NCBI GenBank assembly: GCA_036362985.1
Contig: JAYGXS010000003.1
Coordinates: 34,203,510 to 34,267,509, forward strand
DNA: 64,000 bases
Direction of reading: 5' to 3'
Source of the DNA: Ligula intestinalis
Lineage: Eukaryota; Platyhelminthes; Cestoda; Diphyllobothriidea; Diphyllobothriidae
Shown: positions 1-11,890 of the stretch, piece by piece
Layout of the letters: each line of letters opens with the position of its first letter
How positions within the stretch are numbered: the first letter of the stretch is position 1
The notes under the pieces: generated by a model
Told to the model about the DNA's origin: nothing
Databases searched by the model: none
The model's input: only the letters and a program-made list of their open reading frames with translations
Position numbers and translations under genes: made by a program

Positions 1-324
1 GGTCCGTTTCTGCGAGGCAATCATTCAAGCAAACTCATAAATGGGGTTGAGCTGAATAAGTTTTGACCTTCAATAATAATGATTAATAATTATCAAATTT
101 GATGAAGTGTGTTATGAACTTGTGAACTTACTGTAAAACGATCGGAAAAATAATTTAGTCTTTAAATTGGTTGCCCAACTTGTCTTCGGAAAACCTGACC
201 AGATATTGCGCATCGTATAACGCAGAGAAACTTCTAGACTACTTTTATACTTTTCTGTTCACAACATCAAGTGCAGGTGTGTGCAAAATCCCTGTGAGTA
301 TTATTTTCTGTCTCTCGTTGTTAG
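1..324. other. Intron sequence upstream of first visible anosmin exon
   Basis: AT-rich sequence with no recognisable exon. It ends in the 3' splice site ttgttag before the exon at 325, so it is taken as the 3' end of an intron whose donor lies outside the window. Confidence 0.6.
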
Positions 325-518
325 GTGTCCCAGGTCTGGTTGCAGCCCCACAGATCGTCGAAGAGGGAAAACCCCGAGCCTTTGAGCTATCCTGGAATGT
401 TGACATGAGCGAACGAGACCCCCTCAGTGATCCGGTAATCTATCTCCTACAAGTGCGCACATACTTCGGTCCTGAATTCGACCCTGTACAGGCGGGCGAG
501 TGGAAAACCTTAACTATG
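325..518 (+). CDS. ANOS1: Anosmin-1-like exon A: first half of FN3 domain 1
   Basis: The exon follows a ttgttag acceptor, opens with two bases completing a codon (phase 1 intron) and ends at ATG before a gttagt donor (phase 0). It encodes about 64 residues beginning GVPGLVAAPQIVEEG, followed by FELSWNVDMS and VIYLLQVRTYFGPEF. This fits the A to C strands of the first anosmin FN3 domain, with the conserved B-strand tryptophan in LSWNV. The open frame extends upstream to 171, but those residues are not FN3-like and precede a good acceptor, so they are treated as intron. The phase 0 end joins exactly to the exon at 4756. Confidence 0.85.
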
Positions 519-3333
519 GTTAGTAAATCTTACCTCAATCCACCATCATGTATTGCATTTGCATGGTTCGAAGTCGCCATCTATTTTCTTTCTCCTGCTC
601 CTTTATTTGTTTTCGTCTTATCATCACATCTACATTTCCTCTGTCTCCCGTTCAATAAGAAATTTTCTTCGATCTCCATGTAAGATAGTTGGAGACCCTT
701 ACGGAAGAACTCTTAAGATGCCCAGCACGGAATGAACCCGCTTATCCATCAGCCCAGCATATATAATGCACCTTGGCTGTCGAAGTCTGCTATGTTATCA
801 CTAGCGTTGCCGGCATGATGACTGAAAGTCTTGACTCACAGGGTACCGAAGTATATTCTTGCTTAACTTTCGCCAATTATTATTACGTCATTACCTCGTG
901 AGAAAGGGGCAATCATCCCTCACCCGAATTATATTCTGACCTTGGCAAGCATCCTATGAGCTCGTTGACTGTTATCAAATCCAGCAAACTGCAGTTCGTT
1001 CTGGCTTTTGGCTTAAATCTTTTCAGCATTTTTGCCGGCAAGAGGCCACTTTCCTGTTTAAGTCGTCAATCGCTGAACAACCTGGCTGTTATCAGCTATG
1101 CCATCCTGGCTGCCATTTAGTTGTTAAACTATGCAGAACGATTGAATTGGTTACTCTATGAGTTGTTTCATAATTGGATTTGAAATACCACTTTATCCGT
1201 TTGCATTTTGTATACTTGTCTCGATTGAGTTTCATATTTGGTTGACGTGCAAGGTTTCCGATCTACTTGATGTTCAGTGTTGATTTTGTAAAAGGCATAT
1301 TTTGGCCCAAGATTAGAAATATAGCCTTTATGTGGCCCGAGGCATTAGTGATAAGCGAATACCGTTTGATCTCACGCAGCTGACAAGTGTGCCATCAGAG
1401 GCAAGCACCAAACGATGTCCTCATTTCGAATCCCCCCTCCCTGTTATAACTGTTATTTCGATTACCTAAATACCACGTTGTTTGCTAGAATGTCTCAAGT
1501 GCATGTTAATTGCCACCGCTGCTGACATCTTGGTATTTCCGTCGGCAAATTAACAGGAATGTCAAATTCATTTGTATCAAAAAATACATTCCAGAGGTTT
1601 ATATATCTTGAGATTTTTACAGGCCTTACTTTCGGAAAATGACATTTCGTACTCCGATATGTTTTGTGAAATAAATTTCCCGTTCACTTAAATCCCCGTC
1701 TTTTCGACGGGTCATCGGGAGTACACCGACGTAGGATAAGAAAGCTTTTTTCTCCTTCAGGATGCAATGATTAATGGCTGTAGCCTTGCCGCTGGCCTAG
1801 ACAAACTTTCAGCCAAATTTAGAGTGACAAACAGCCCAAGCGCTGAAAAATGTACTCTCGTGTTGACAGTATTGCTCGGCTTTCAGAGAAAGGTCGTTGT
1901 AGAATAAAAATGCCAACTTCATTTGAAAAATGTTCAGAGTTCACTGAGCGCTCTCCGGAACGACAGCATCAACAGAAAAAGAAGGGGAAAATCGGTATCC
2001 TTTTTCTAGAAAAATGTTCTGATAACGTGTGGTGACTTGAAGATGTATGAAATGCGTACTTCCATTCTACCTAAAGTTTCATGCGTAATAGTTTATTAAA
2101 GTGCTCTTGTGTTTGCAAATTGTTAGTTCCCGCATAACAGGGTCTTTATATTTTCTTTCTAACTAACACTTGGAAAAAGTCCTACTTGAGTATCAGTTTT
2201 CGGTGCATTAGCGATGCTTCTATAAACCTGATCATATTTTAAGGAAAAGGTTTAAAAAAATAGTTGTGCTTATTAATTGTGTTTTATTTAAAATTTGTAT
2301 CCGAATGTGGAAGTACCATAAGTCATAAATTGTGGATAATTTTGAGACTTTCGAAAATAGGTACAGTTATGTTGCGGAGAACTCGTTCAAAAAAGATCAT
2401 ATGTACAAAAATTACTTATAATTTTGACAGCACAGGTACTAGCTAAAAGCCCAAATACGTGTTTCACCGATATTCTGTCACTGCACTGTCACAGCTGCAA
2501 GGGTTTCGGTTCCTCATTTGATTCCCGGCATTTCTTCTGTGTTTTCTGCACTTGTCTCAGAAATTAGTCTGCGACTTGGGGTGTCGCAGTATATCCGAGT
2601 GTCCATAAGGGCGGTTATCGCGCAGTGGCTGGTGGACTTCTACCCCAAATATCTACACCGAATTTCGGTCTATAGCTATGTATAGACCTTGAAGTTACTG
2701 ATTTGCACCATGTTCAACAATTAATTTCTAGGCAAATTAAAAAAACTGGTGTATCAGCCAGAAAGCACACGGGGAAAGCTGGAGGACCTACTGGAAACAC
2801 GGCGAAACCACGGCGAAACACGGCGAACCACGTTTATAGACCTTTAACTACTGCCTGTGGTGCCAGTATGGTACATAATGCCATAAGTTCCTTTTCGTAA
2901 CCTTCGGGTATTGCGAGCGGGAACCGGGAAGCTTTTCGAAACTTGTCAGATCAAGTACTTGAACTGATTTCCAAAAGCTCTCAACATGACTGCCTCAAGT
3001 AAGTCATTCATACTTTGATAAGACAGCAAAGTGAACGTTGAACTTTATTATCACATTCACAGTGGATCCAGTCCAAAAGTCCTACGCGTCACACCCACTC
3101 GAGTTATTTAGACTCTCTGCTGTTGTGCGGTGCCAATTTACGTTTCCTAGGATTTATAAGGCAGATGATTTATTATTATTATTATTATTCAACATTCGAG
3201 TCTGCCTTAGGTGTCACCACTGTGACTGCAAAATGCTAGTCTCGACTGCGTTCAGCAGGGTCTGGATTTGTGTGACTCTTCCTCCGCACGCACAGAAGTC
3301 AGCGATATCAGCTGAGGCATGCACGTTGGGAAA

Positions 3334-3401
3334 TGGGGGGAGGAGGCGTGGGTGAGGGCGAGGTGAGGGGTGGGGTGGGGAGGAGGGGGCGAAGGGGGAC
3401 A
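3334..3401 (+). repeat. G-rich tract
   Basis: A purine-dominated stretch with many runs of three or more G separated by short spacers (for example GGGGTGGGGTGGGGAGG-like spacing). Such a run pattern can form G-quadruplexes on the plus strand, which is also the transcribed (pre-mRNA) sense strand of the anosmin intron. Function is unknown. Confidence 0.5.
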
Positions 3402-4097
3402 AAATATGACACTTCAGACGCAGGTGGTAAACTGGCACGCCACAACGCAGTTAACACCCAGACGTGGCAAGCGACAGGATACGCGTGCGTACACTTTCAT
3501 GTCTTTGTGTGTGTGTGTGTGCGCGAACAAGGGTGAAGAGACAGTAAGATGTTAGTTGTAATGTCCTGCGTTCCCTGTTGGCATCAGGCATTCCAAAGTT
3601 GATATTCGACTTGGAGATCCTTGTGCATCCCATCCAATTGCGAGAAGAGGTGGGGGAGGGGGCATGCACACGGCGGGGCAAGCTCCCTGCGCAGGCATAA
3701 AGACCACTTTGGGTCAAACTGTCAACAGATCTAGGCAGAACATAAATCCTGCAAAGGAATCTCGACTTCTCGTACAACCACCTCATGTTGACTTTTGCAC
3801 TTTCAAGCAAGTCTGCTTGCATGTATGGCAATAGTGGCGAAGTTGTGAATGAATAGCACCGACAACGGTCTTTTCTTATATACTGGGTGCGGCGTTTCCG
3901 AGCGGAAACGATAACGCAGGGCAAAAACAGATCTCTGTTTTAAGAAAGAATAATTCGACGTCTTAGATTATCGTCTGCAGTCCTGGGGAACATTTTTGAA
4001 AGGGCAATTTGTATGGAAGCGGGAATAAGAAAGTCCCGCTCACTTAAAGTAGGTGGCCTTGCAATAAATATAAGGAAGGGTAAATCTTCGCGTGTCT

Positions 4098-4258
4098 TAA
4101 CCCTAACATGGAAGTAAACTCTGAGCCTACGTTCAATCCTAGCTCCAACGTAAACCTAGACCCCACACTTAACGCAAGCTCAGACCTTAACCCTTTGCAT
4201 AATTCTGACCCTAATTCCAACTGTGATTTTAACTTCAACCTTAAACCTAACCCTCACC
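4098..4258. repeat. Degenerate telomere-like (CCCTAA) repeat, copy 1
   Basis: Starts with ttaaccctaacatgg and ends with cctaaccctcacctc; between them are many hexamer-like units diverged from CCCTAA. The right flank tgaggtttggct resembles flanks of other copies in this window (15.19 kb, 61.85 kb), which suggests a dispersed repeat family and not random telomeric sequence. Confidence 0.6.
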
Positions 4259-4755
4259 TCAAGCTTAGACTGCATTTTCCTGAGGTTTGGCTCAAAGCCA
4301 CATGTACTGTGGTTTGCGCGACCATACGAGCCATCGTTACCGACATTGGGTTCCGAGTTTCGAACTAGTTTTGTAATGTTTTGCAGATGAATAAATCTGG
4401 GAACCTGAACCGCCTCATTTGGCAGCGTTTCCACGTGCTTCCCGGACACGCTGTTCTTTTACGCAAACAGCAATAATTATTCAGCTGTTCTGCCAGTTTA
4501 TTACTTGTATTTTTACTCCCTCCCTTTCTCTCTACCACGCACGCACAAACACACGGAATTCTAATTTCCAATGGTATTACTAATATGGAATTTGATTGAA
4601 TACTAGTGCGAGTATGGTCCGACCTAGTAAACTATTCAAGTAAAAGTGTTCAAGTATCGTGGTAGTTTTCATTGAAGAAGTACTCCATACTGCTACAATC
4701 CCTTCCCTATTAATACTGCTGCTGAGGATGACCTCTTCTGTACCTGCTACTCTAG

Positions 4756-5019
4756 GCTACAATTCCGGGCGCCAGACTGAGTGACCCTGATGTTGGCTGG
4801 TGGTATCAATACCGGATAGCAGCCGTCAGTCCACAGGGCTCGCGTGGTTTCGGCGACTCTTCACCTCCAGTTCGAATGACTAATCAACTGCCCAAGCCTG
4901 CCTCGCCTCCTCGCCAGCTGACCGATGATATCTGGCGTCTGCACGCTGATGGCAGTGTGCAAGTGCGCCTACGGTGGCAACCACCACTGACAGCCTCTAT
5001 TCCCGTCACGGAATACCAC
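4756..5019 (+). CDS. ANOS1: Anosmin-1-like exon B: end of FN3 domain 1, start of FN3 domain 2
   Basis: Follows a tactctag acceptor and ends at a CAC/gtacgt donor, phase 0 at both ends, 88 codons. The first part carries GWWYQYRIAAVSPQG and SRGFGDSSPPV, the F and G strands closing FN3 domain 1; this is the segment most like human anosmin-1. A proline-rich linker (LPKPASPPRQL) leads to HADGSVQVRLRWQPPLTASI and TEYH, the A to C strands of FN3 domain 2. An in-frame stop just left of 4756 coincides with the acceptor, which supports this exon start. Confidence 0.9.
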
Positions 5020-6180
5020 GTACGTTTAGCATACTCCAGTCCGGTTGGGTTCGTCCCCTCTATCTCTCCCCCCCCCTCCAGCTACGTGCTTCGACACTCT
5101 CAATTACTCTCCCACTCCAACACACACACAAATGTATCTGCTTTGTCTAGCTGGATACTCTAGTGAGATGTCCAACTCAAATACGGAGGTGAGACTTTTT
5201 TTTCAGGGAATTGAGTGGTCCTTCCCACTCCACCACAATGTTGACCCACCTCTCCCCTCTCCCTGTCTGAGGGGCGCTCCTACTACGTCCCCTTCTGCCC
5301 AGTCAGGAAATAGGGGGGCAGGGAGATACCACGTTTTTAAAGTTATTGCCTGTGGTGTATCTCTGCTACACCTGGGGTAATGTGATGGCATCCCACTGGA
5401 CCTGCCTCTATAAAGATGATATTTTGGTTGAAAATTTGGGTTTCGTCAGTTCCGGTGTTTCCAGTTGTCGCAATGGGCAATTTAAAGCAGTCCATTTGAC
5501 GGAGACTTCCTTAGGCAGGGTAGGCAGAAACGATAAGCCTAGAAGTAGGATGATATTTTATGGGATCATGGGAACGCTGCGATTAGGGTCCCGTTTCCAG
5601 GACTACACTACCGGAAGCCAGTCCTGTGAGGAGATAACCATCGCCCCCCTGTTTTCAGCGAACTGCACCCTTGACCATGCATTCACGCTGAATGTAGTCT
5701 CTTATTGAAGGCGAGACATTGCCTTAAAATGCAGTGTTCGGGCCCATCTAGTTCAGTTGCCGCAAATTTTGTGAAAACAAGACCGATTGCGGGGCTCGTA
5801 CGCCTCGTAATTTGTAGCTACCGAAGAAAACCGCCTGCCTCAGGTTAAGCCCATTAAACCGATTGGTTCTAGCCTTTCACAGGTTTGATCTGGGATCTTA
5901 TACAATTTTCTTATATACACAAGTATGACTCTCATCAGAATTTTATTGATGTGTCCGGAAAAAAAAACATATACTTGAATACTCTCGGATAAAATTATCG
6001 GCAAAGCAGGGCTTCGAGAGTTTTCCAAACTACCTCTTATTCATAACCTTTACAAAGCAATTTTGTAATAAATCGGAAGCATAGATCTAATAAGTTCCCC
6101 AAATAAGTAGTTCCTTCATCTGTTGATTTTATTTTACAGTATACTTGTACTTACTTGTTACGGCTGTGATCATGCTTGAT

Positions 6181-7136
6181 CTAGCCGACCTCAATGATGC
6201 CACGAACGGTACCTCTCCATGCGTGGCGATTGGCGGCAGCGGATCTCGAAAGCTCCACCCAGTCCCTACTCCACCGATGGAGGCCGAAGATAGAAGGTCC
6301 AAGAACTCCTTCCATGTCTTGACGGACGGTGTCTAGCCAAGTCTTTAGTTGCCCTCCCCTTCGACGTTTCCAGGTGGGCTGCGGTGCCGGGTCGAAGGCA
6401 GCATAGATAAGCTCGTGGGGCGGACGACGGAGAACGTGTCCAAACCACCTCAGTCGCCTTTCTCGAATGGCCTGAGATATCCTCGTGATACGATCGCAGC
6501 GGATGCGGACTGTCTCATTTGAGATGAAGTCGCTATACTTAACTCGCAGGATCGTCCTCAGGCACTGGTGGTCAAAGACCTCCAGTCTTCGCTCATCTTC
6601 AGCGCGCACAGCCCAGCATTCACATCCATACAGGAGGACTGACCGGATGGATGCACGGTATACACGAATCTTCGTGGCGATGGAGATGTCACGTCGGATC
6701 CATAGGCGCTTTCGAAGGATTGAGAAAACCCAGCTAGCAGCATCGATACGGGAGACAATGTCGTGCTTGCTCTGCCCATTTGGTAGCAGTCTCGCGCCGA
6801 GGTATTTAAAGCTGTCTACTTCAAGTTGATGGCCATTAATCCCCAGGGGTGCCTTTTCCTGGTCAGGCATGCAGCTCGAGAACAACTTCATCTTCCCGGA
6901 ATTTATGGACATGCCAACTGACATAGCGATCTCTATTAACCGCGACACTAGCGACTGTAGACCACAAAAGCTTGAGGCTAACAGCGCAATATTATCGGCG
7001 TAGTCAAGATCAGTTAGTCGGCGTTCGGGTGCAAGTTCAACACCATCCTCTTCATGTAGGGCTTTGCCGAAAATCCAGTCAATGACGTAGTTAAACAGAA
7101 TGGGTGAAAGGATGCAGCCCTGTCGGACACCAGACC
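6181..7136 (-). pseudogene. Reverse transcriptase fragment of RTE-like element
   Basis: An uninterrupted minus-strand frame of about 318 codons, without its own start, beginning SGVRQGCILSPILFN (RT motif 4). The catalytic box follows as LDYADNIALL: the expected YADD has become YADN, so the second catalytic aspartate is lost. Downstream come FKYLGARLLPNG, LLYGCECWAV and RRLRWFGHVLRRP, the usual C-terminal landmarks of this element class, ending at a stop near 6181. The palm's first aspartate motif is absent because of the internal deletion. The copy cannot encode an active enzyme. It is a relic within the intron of the host gene. Confidence 0.8.
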
Positions 7137-7493
7137 GGAGAGGGCAATAGCCACACCGTGTTTACCAGATGAGTCACTCGGACCGCTGTGATACAAGGTG
7201 AAATGAGAATCGACCCCCGGGGTTTTGATTTCTCCAGCGCCTGAGTCGGGGAGTCGGACCTCTGCCAAGCAACAAAAATCCACTTGATATTCATGGAGAC
7301 TGTGCGCTGTCAGACTTTGAGTACCAGGTTCCAGAAACGTTCGCACATTCCAGCATTTAATACCAAGAGTCCGTTTTTTGTTTAGCAGTCCAGCTTGCAC
7401 ATTATTCGCCCACACCACCGGACAAGGGTTGCGGAGCGCGTCGGTTCCCGCGGACGCCGTAGCAGTGGTCGTAATAAGGTAAGGAGACATCAT
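7137..7493 (-). pseudogene. Endonuclease fragment of RTE-like element
   Basis: The minus-strand frame carries IKCWNVRTFLEPGTQS, VDFCCLAEVRLPDSG and GKHGVAIALSG, matching the start of the exonuclease-endonuclease-phosphatase fold used by non-LTR retroelements. The WNVR asparagine and the AEVR glutamate of the catalytic site are visible. The C-terminal half of the domain, including the expected SDH histidine region, is missing. The sequence switches at the SG dipeptide into the RT frame, leaving the endonuclease frame to read nonsense to about 7014. Residues before about 7382 are not recognised. Confidence 0.7.
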
Positions 7494-10400
7494 AAGGTTT
7501 CTTGGGAATTTTCAATACAGGCGGGTCCCCAACGGCCGCTCGGATTCGTTGTTCGGGGTTGTCTCCTCTAGCACTTTGGCTCAAGAACCTAACCGCAAAG
7601 CAGTGGTGTTGGTGGCAAGCAAACCTATTTAATGGTGGTTCACGCTCGCCATGTCGCAGTGTCGTCATTGGGCCTTGCGGCATTTTATAAGGCAGTCGGT
7701 GCGCCAGACCTCAGCCCACCGCGCCCTGGTAACACTGTCATTGCTGCGTCCGCGACTGCTTATTCGCCAGACCCGGGAGCCTGCTTATTTCGCAGCTAAC
7801 CTTCACTGAAGGCCGCGCCACAATCCGCCACCCGTGGACGCGCCAGGTCGCCTGCAGCTTGGCTAACGGGTAACCCTCCTTTACCGGGTAACCCGCCTTT
7901 AAACTTTTTAGAAGATAGAAACCGTTTTGTAAATGCAACCAGGAATGAATATTTTGGAAGTAAATTACTTTTTTTCTATGCATCAGAAATGAGGAGCATT
8001 TATGCGATGTACATAGCAGTACTTCTGGAAGTAAATCGACTATATTCATGGTGTGATATCAACTCAGAGTATACCTTAAAATTCATCGGTGTTTTTATCA
8101 GGTCACAACAATTTTTAAGTAGTTCAGTCAATCGAGGACTTGTTTCTGTGCATATCACATGGAGGTGCGAATCCCATAGCCTTACTATTCACCACCGTTC
8201 AGACCGTTCTGAGTCAACTAATTTTATGTTGGAATAAACTAATCGACTTTCATGGATAAGTGATTTAGTTTGAGGTAAACAAATCAGGGGAACCAGCAAA
8301 CTCACTGTGTTAACGAGGCTGCCAGTATTCACGCAACTTTTCGATCGCGTAAGCTTTTCCACCGATCGCTCTCAAATTCACATGCTTATAGTTCTACCTA
8401 GCAGACAATGCGGTAGGATTCAATTAGCTCCTGAATATTGATGCGTTCGTTCACTCAAACCAACTCCTTTCAATGGATGAAGTATCAGTCTTCAATGAAA
8501 CAAACGAGGCTAGAGGGTCCACATTCAGGTCAATGGGCGAAAAATAGGCTAACACCATTGCAGACTTCGTATGCGACCCGCTAAAAGAGCTGCCTGATCT
8601 CAGCAGTGACTCATAACTTTCCTATCGGAGGCGTCATCGATGTGTCAAAATCCGGCGAATAAAATTAACTCTCAGGTGCGTATACCTCTGAGGTTCACTT
8701 TACCTCGAATTCACCATATGAAAGTGCGTTTTATTTTCGAGTCAAAGGGCTTGCCTGATGTACGCAACTGGTGTCCAGAGTAAAAAATATTTAACACTGT
8801 CAACAGCCCAAGTACAGTTCTTATAGATTTGCAGTAAATAACGAAATAAGCATTGCCCATTTTGAGGAATTTTGTCGTTGAAAGTTAAATCGGAATACTA
8901 GCTGCGTGCGTATGTTCTAGCGTGGGCATTCTGCGGTCAGAAATCTCTGTATCGATTATCCTGAATGGAATTTCTAATCTAACAAAAAATAAGTAGTAAT
9001 GTATATTTCATGCGGAATTAGTTTGGAGTCCCTATTACTCCATTTATCGTTTTCAAGTTATTGCAGTCAGCGTAAAGTCATCAAAGTCCATCGACTAAAC
9101 ATGATTATGTGCTAAGCACACGAATAAAATTGCCGGATAAGACTGTGATAAGGCTTTCTTGCGAGGCCGCCTTAAATATTCCCCTGACGGACTTTATTAC
9201 TGAATTTGTTGTAAGAGGGTTGAAGTAAACCAGGGCCTTTTGGGTACGGGAAAAAGAAACAAAGAGAAAGAAATTAAGGACGCTTTTACTTGTAATGCGT
9301 AACTGAAAATGCTATTGAGAAGAAAGCCTGCAGATCAAAAAAATAATAGGGCAACCATATTGGATAAAAAATGAAGACTATAGACCAATAAAACTATTAG
9401 AGCAACTCTTTCCACTATTAGGCGGCCTATTGCTTAATAAAGCTAGCCTATTGACCAAGAAAACTATTATAGCAACTCCTTATGCCATTAGACGGCCTCA
9501 CAAGGAAGACTTACCAAGACTTCAGACAAAAATTCGCCTAAACCTGTCTAAACTGGTACTGGGAAAGTAGATTTTTAAGACTTTGTCTCATTTCTCAATA
9601 CTAGATTTGCCCATACTTTTTAAATATGACGATGTTTAAAGTATGCATACTAAGTACTCAGGATTTTGTAATTTATAAAACAGCCACTGTGGCTCCCAAT
9701 ACTTCGATATTGGAATTTCCACCAGTGTATCTTTGATAACATTGATAAATAGCTGCTTAAGTGGGAAAACTGATTGATATCTGGATATTATTGTACAGAC
9801 TACGCGTGTTCCTCTAGTTTTTCCTGCAATTTTCCTTCTGGAAATGCAATCCAGCCACTTGCGTCCGCCTTCAACTCAGCTCTTCTTGCCTCTGTGTTGA
9901 CACTGAGCCCAGGTGGATGAGAAAGATAATAGTGTGTTAGATAGTTCGCAAGTTGACTACCACTCAAAACTTATTCACATGCACGTCGCCGTTCTTGCGC
10001 TCAGTTTTCTCTGAAACATAGGATACACCTTGTTGGTATTCTGACGGTCAAACTCTCGGAATCACCTAGTATTAGCAGTGCTCATCTGCCGACCGGCCAG
10101 AATTAACCGAAGCATGCTGGCAATTTAAATAACTAAGTCAGACAGCTGCAAAAGTGTTCAGCTCGGTGCATGGGAAGTTTACATGTGCTGTTACTTTGTC
10201 TTTCCAGACGATCAGTTATTTTCTGGCTTTCAAAGTTTTTATCCAATCACGCTAACACTGCAATCTTTTATGACTGAACTTTAGTAGTTGCTCGAAGCCC
10301 ACAGTGCTCGGTTTAGAAAACTTGGAGCTATTATTACTAAACCACCACCACCAACCCGAGTTATTTTATTGGTGAAATAATTTTTTTCTTGAAACTGTTA

Positions 10401-11738
10401 TTTACCCGCCATGACCCCTGTCCTTTGCTGACATATCGAAACGGCTTTACATATTACGCAAGATTCTCTGCGGGGCGTTTGCCAGTTTCCTACACAAGTG
10501 ACGAGTAAAATAGCAGCAGTTCATAGAGTAGCCGGTTACTGTCGCAAATTCCAGTTAAAAGTTCCTTGCGCCCGAAATCCATGTTAAACCTTCGATTTTT
10601 ATTTGCCATTTCTAACCTAGACGCGAAAATGGGGACGGAGGTAGCAGACGAATAAACGAATTGTCTGAATGTACATGAAATAGTTTAAAAGGGGAGAGAT
10701 CAGTTTATCCCGGTTAACGTGATGAACTTCAGTTTCAAATTTCTTGAAATTAAAAAAAAATTAAAGTGCAGATTTAATCAGGATCTGCGTAGGTAACTGC
10801 GCCCCTTTCACTTCTGTTTGCAATACGACAAGACTATTGCTAGGTCTTGAATTCATTCTATTCAGATTTTTTAAGTTTACAACACTAGATAAAAAAGCAT
10901 TGGCATTTTGCAAGCTAAGTGCAGGCATCGTGGGAATCGTGGGGCAGGTTACATGACTTTTGCTGCTGCATTCTTCCACCATGTCCAAATCCCTGAGAAA
11001 TTTCCCTGTCGTGTTCATAAAAAGCGCCGTTCAAATGTTTCGTTTACAAGCGTAATAAAGTTTAATCTTTCCGCTTCCTGCTCTGCTGAGTTCCCACAGG
11101 CCACCGTTACGACTGTGATGCGGCATGTAACCGTTTGGTTCATGAATTGGGCATCCGTTCTGTCCACATCGGGAACCCTCTCCAGCATACGCTTCCTCAC
11201 ATTACTTCAGCGGATGGTTGACTTGAAGTGGGGTGCAATTTCCCATGCTGGTGTCCTTGCTGGTTATTGTTGACAATCAACGCTCAGGGGTTTTTAAATT
11301 GAACATCTGATACTCCTTACCGGTCGCAAAATGAACACCAAGTTCTTCAAAATATGCTGTTTTATCGTGTCCCCATCATCACTTTCACCTAAAAGGGAAT
11401 GGTAGGAGGGTCTATGTTCGTGCTTTTGAAACCATTTTTTGTTTGAAATTGCAGACATTTGCGCTTTTTCATACTTGCGGAAAAGATTTCAGGGTTCTTA
11501 AACGTCCTCTACTGTCTTTTCGCAGACGGCATCTGTCATGGTTAGAAAAGTAACACCTCTTGCCCGGTTTTTTGTAACAATAAAAATAAATTAAATAGTC
11601 ATTTGAAAATAGCATAAACTACCCCTTTATGTCTGACGACCCACTTTAAATACAAGGATATTTTTCCATTTTGTTATCGCGAAGTGTGCCCCCTTACTGC
11701 TGTCAAAAATATCCTAATCTGCACATTCTTTCCTCTAG

Positions 11739-11890
11739 GTATCTTGGGCTGCTGAGGAGAACGAGCTATCTCCGCATGGTATCTACACCAAGAATTCGAA
11801 GCCCTTCCGACATATTGTTCCGGGGGTAGGCCAGATTTATTCATCTCTCCTGTCATTGCGGGCACTTTCATTTTCCCAACGCCTTAGATA
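11739..11890 (+). CDS. ANOS1: Anosmin-1-like exon C: C to F strands of FN3 domain 2
   Basis: Follows a tttcctctag acceptor in phase 0, as required by exon B, and opens VSWAAEENELSPHG, then KPFRHIVPG. The frame stays open through VGQIYSSLLSLRALSF, which fits the E-F region of an FN3 domain (PG, then Y, then alternating hydrophobics), before a stop at 11889. A GT donor exists at 11826, but it would delete this F strand and has no phase partner downstream. A perfect minor-class donor ATATCCTTTT begins at 11891; splicing there leaves phase 2, which matches an AC acceptor at 15631-15632. The exon start is secure; the end is inference. Confidence 0.65.

Larger units (their letters stand above)
519..4755 (+). 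other. Intron between exons A and B, with repeats
   Basis: A 4.2-kb intron with donor gttagt and acceptor ctctag. It contains a GT dinucleotide run near 3506-3522, a strongly G-rich tract at 3334-3401 and a degenerate CCCTAA-like repeat at 4098-4258. Nothing else recognisable was found in it. Confidence 0.75.
6140..7493 (-). mobile_element. Truncated RTE-like non-LTR retrotransposon (internal deletion)
   Basis: On the minus strand an apurinic-endonuclease-like N-terminal piece (about 7382 down to 7137, starting near IKCWNVRTFLE) is joined directly to the palm of a reverse transcriptase (7136 down to 6181). The thumb and first RT motifs between them are missing. The joint lies at an SG dipeptide shared by both parts and changes reading frame. 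The 3' end after the RT stop runs into a short aagtaagtacaagta-like tail, as RTE elements often end in simple repeats. The copy sits antisense inside an anosmin intron. Family assignment to RTE rests on the fused endonuclease and the WFGHVLRRP-type C-terminus. Confidence 0.75.
5020..11738 (+). other. Large intron between exons B and C
   Basis: A 6.7-kb intron with donor gtacgt and acceptor tcctctag. It contains an antisense truncated RTE-like retroelement at 6181-7493. The rest (5100-6140 and 7700-11700) is AT-rich and holds no feature I can name. Confidence 0.7.

Noticed and set aside
171..324. Upstream part of the open frame leading into exon A
   Set aside because: It lies before a good ttgttag acceptor, its residues are not FN3-like, and the FN3 homology begins at the acceptor.
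3451..3924. Minus-strand open frame of 157 codons
   Set aside because: Overlaps a GT microsatellite, lies inside an anosmin intron and shows no domain.
5930..5945. CTGATGAG on the minus strand as a hammerhead core
   Set aside because: No GAAA box at a sensible distance and no stem I partner.
11826..11831. GT donor (gtaggc) as the end of exon C
   Set aside because: Using it removes the FN3 F strand encoded just downstream and leaves phase 0, which no downstream acceptor next to a recognised exon matches. Kept only as an alternative.
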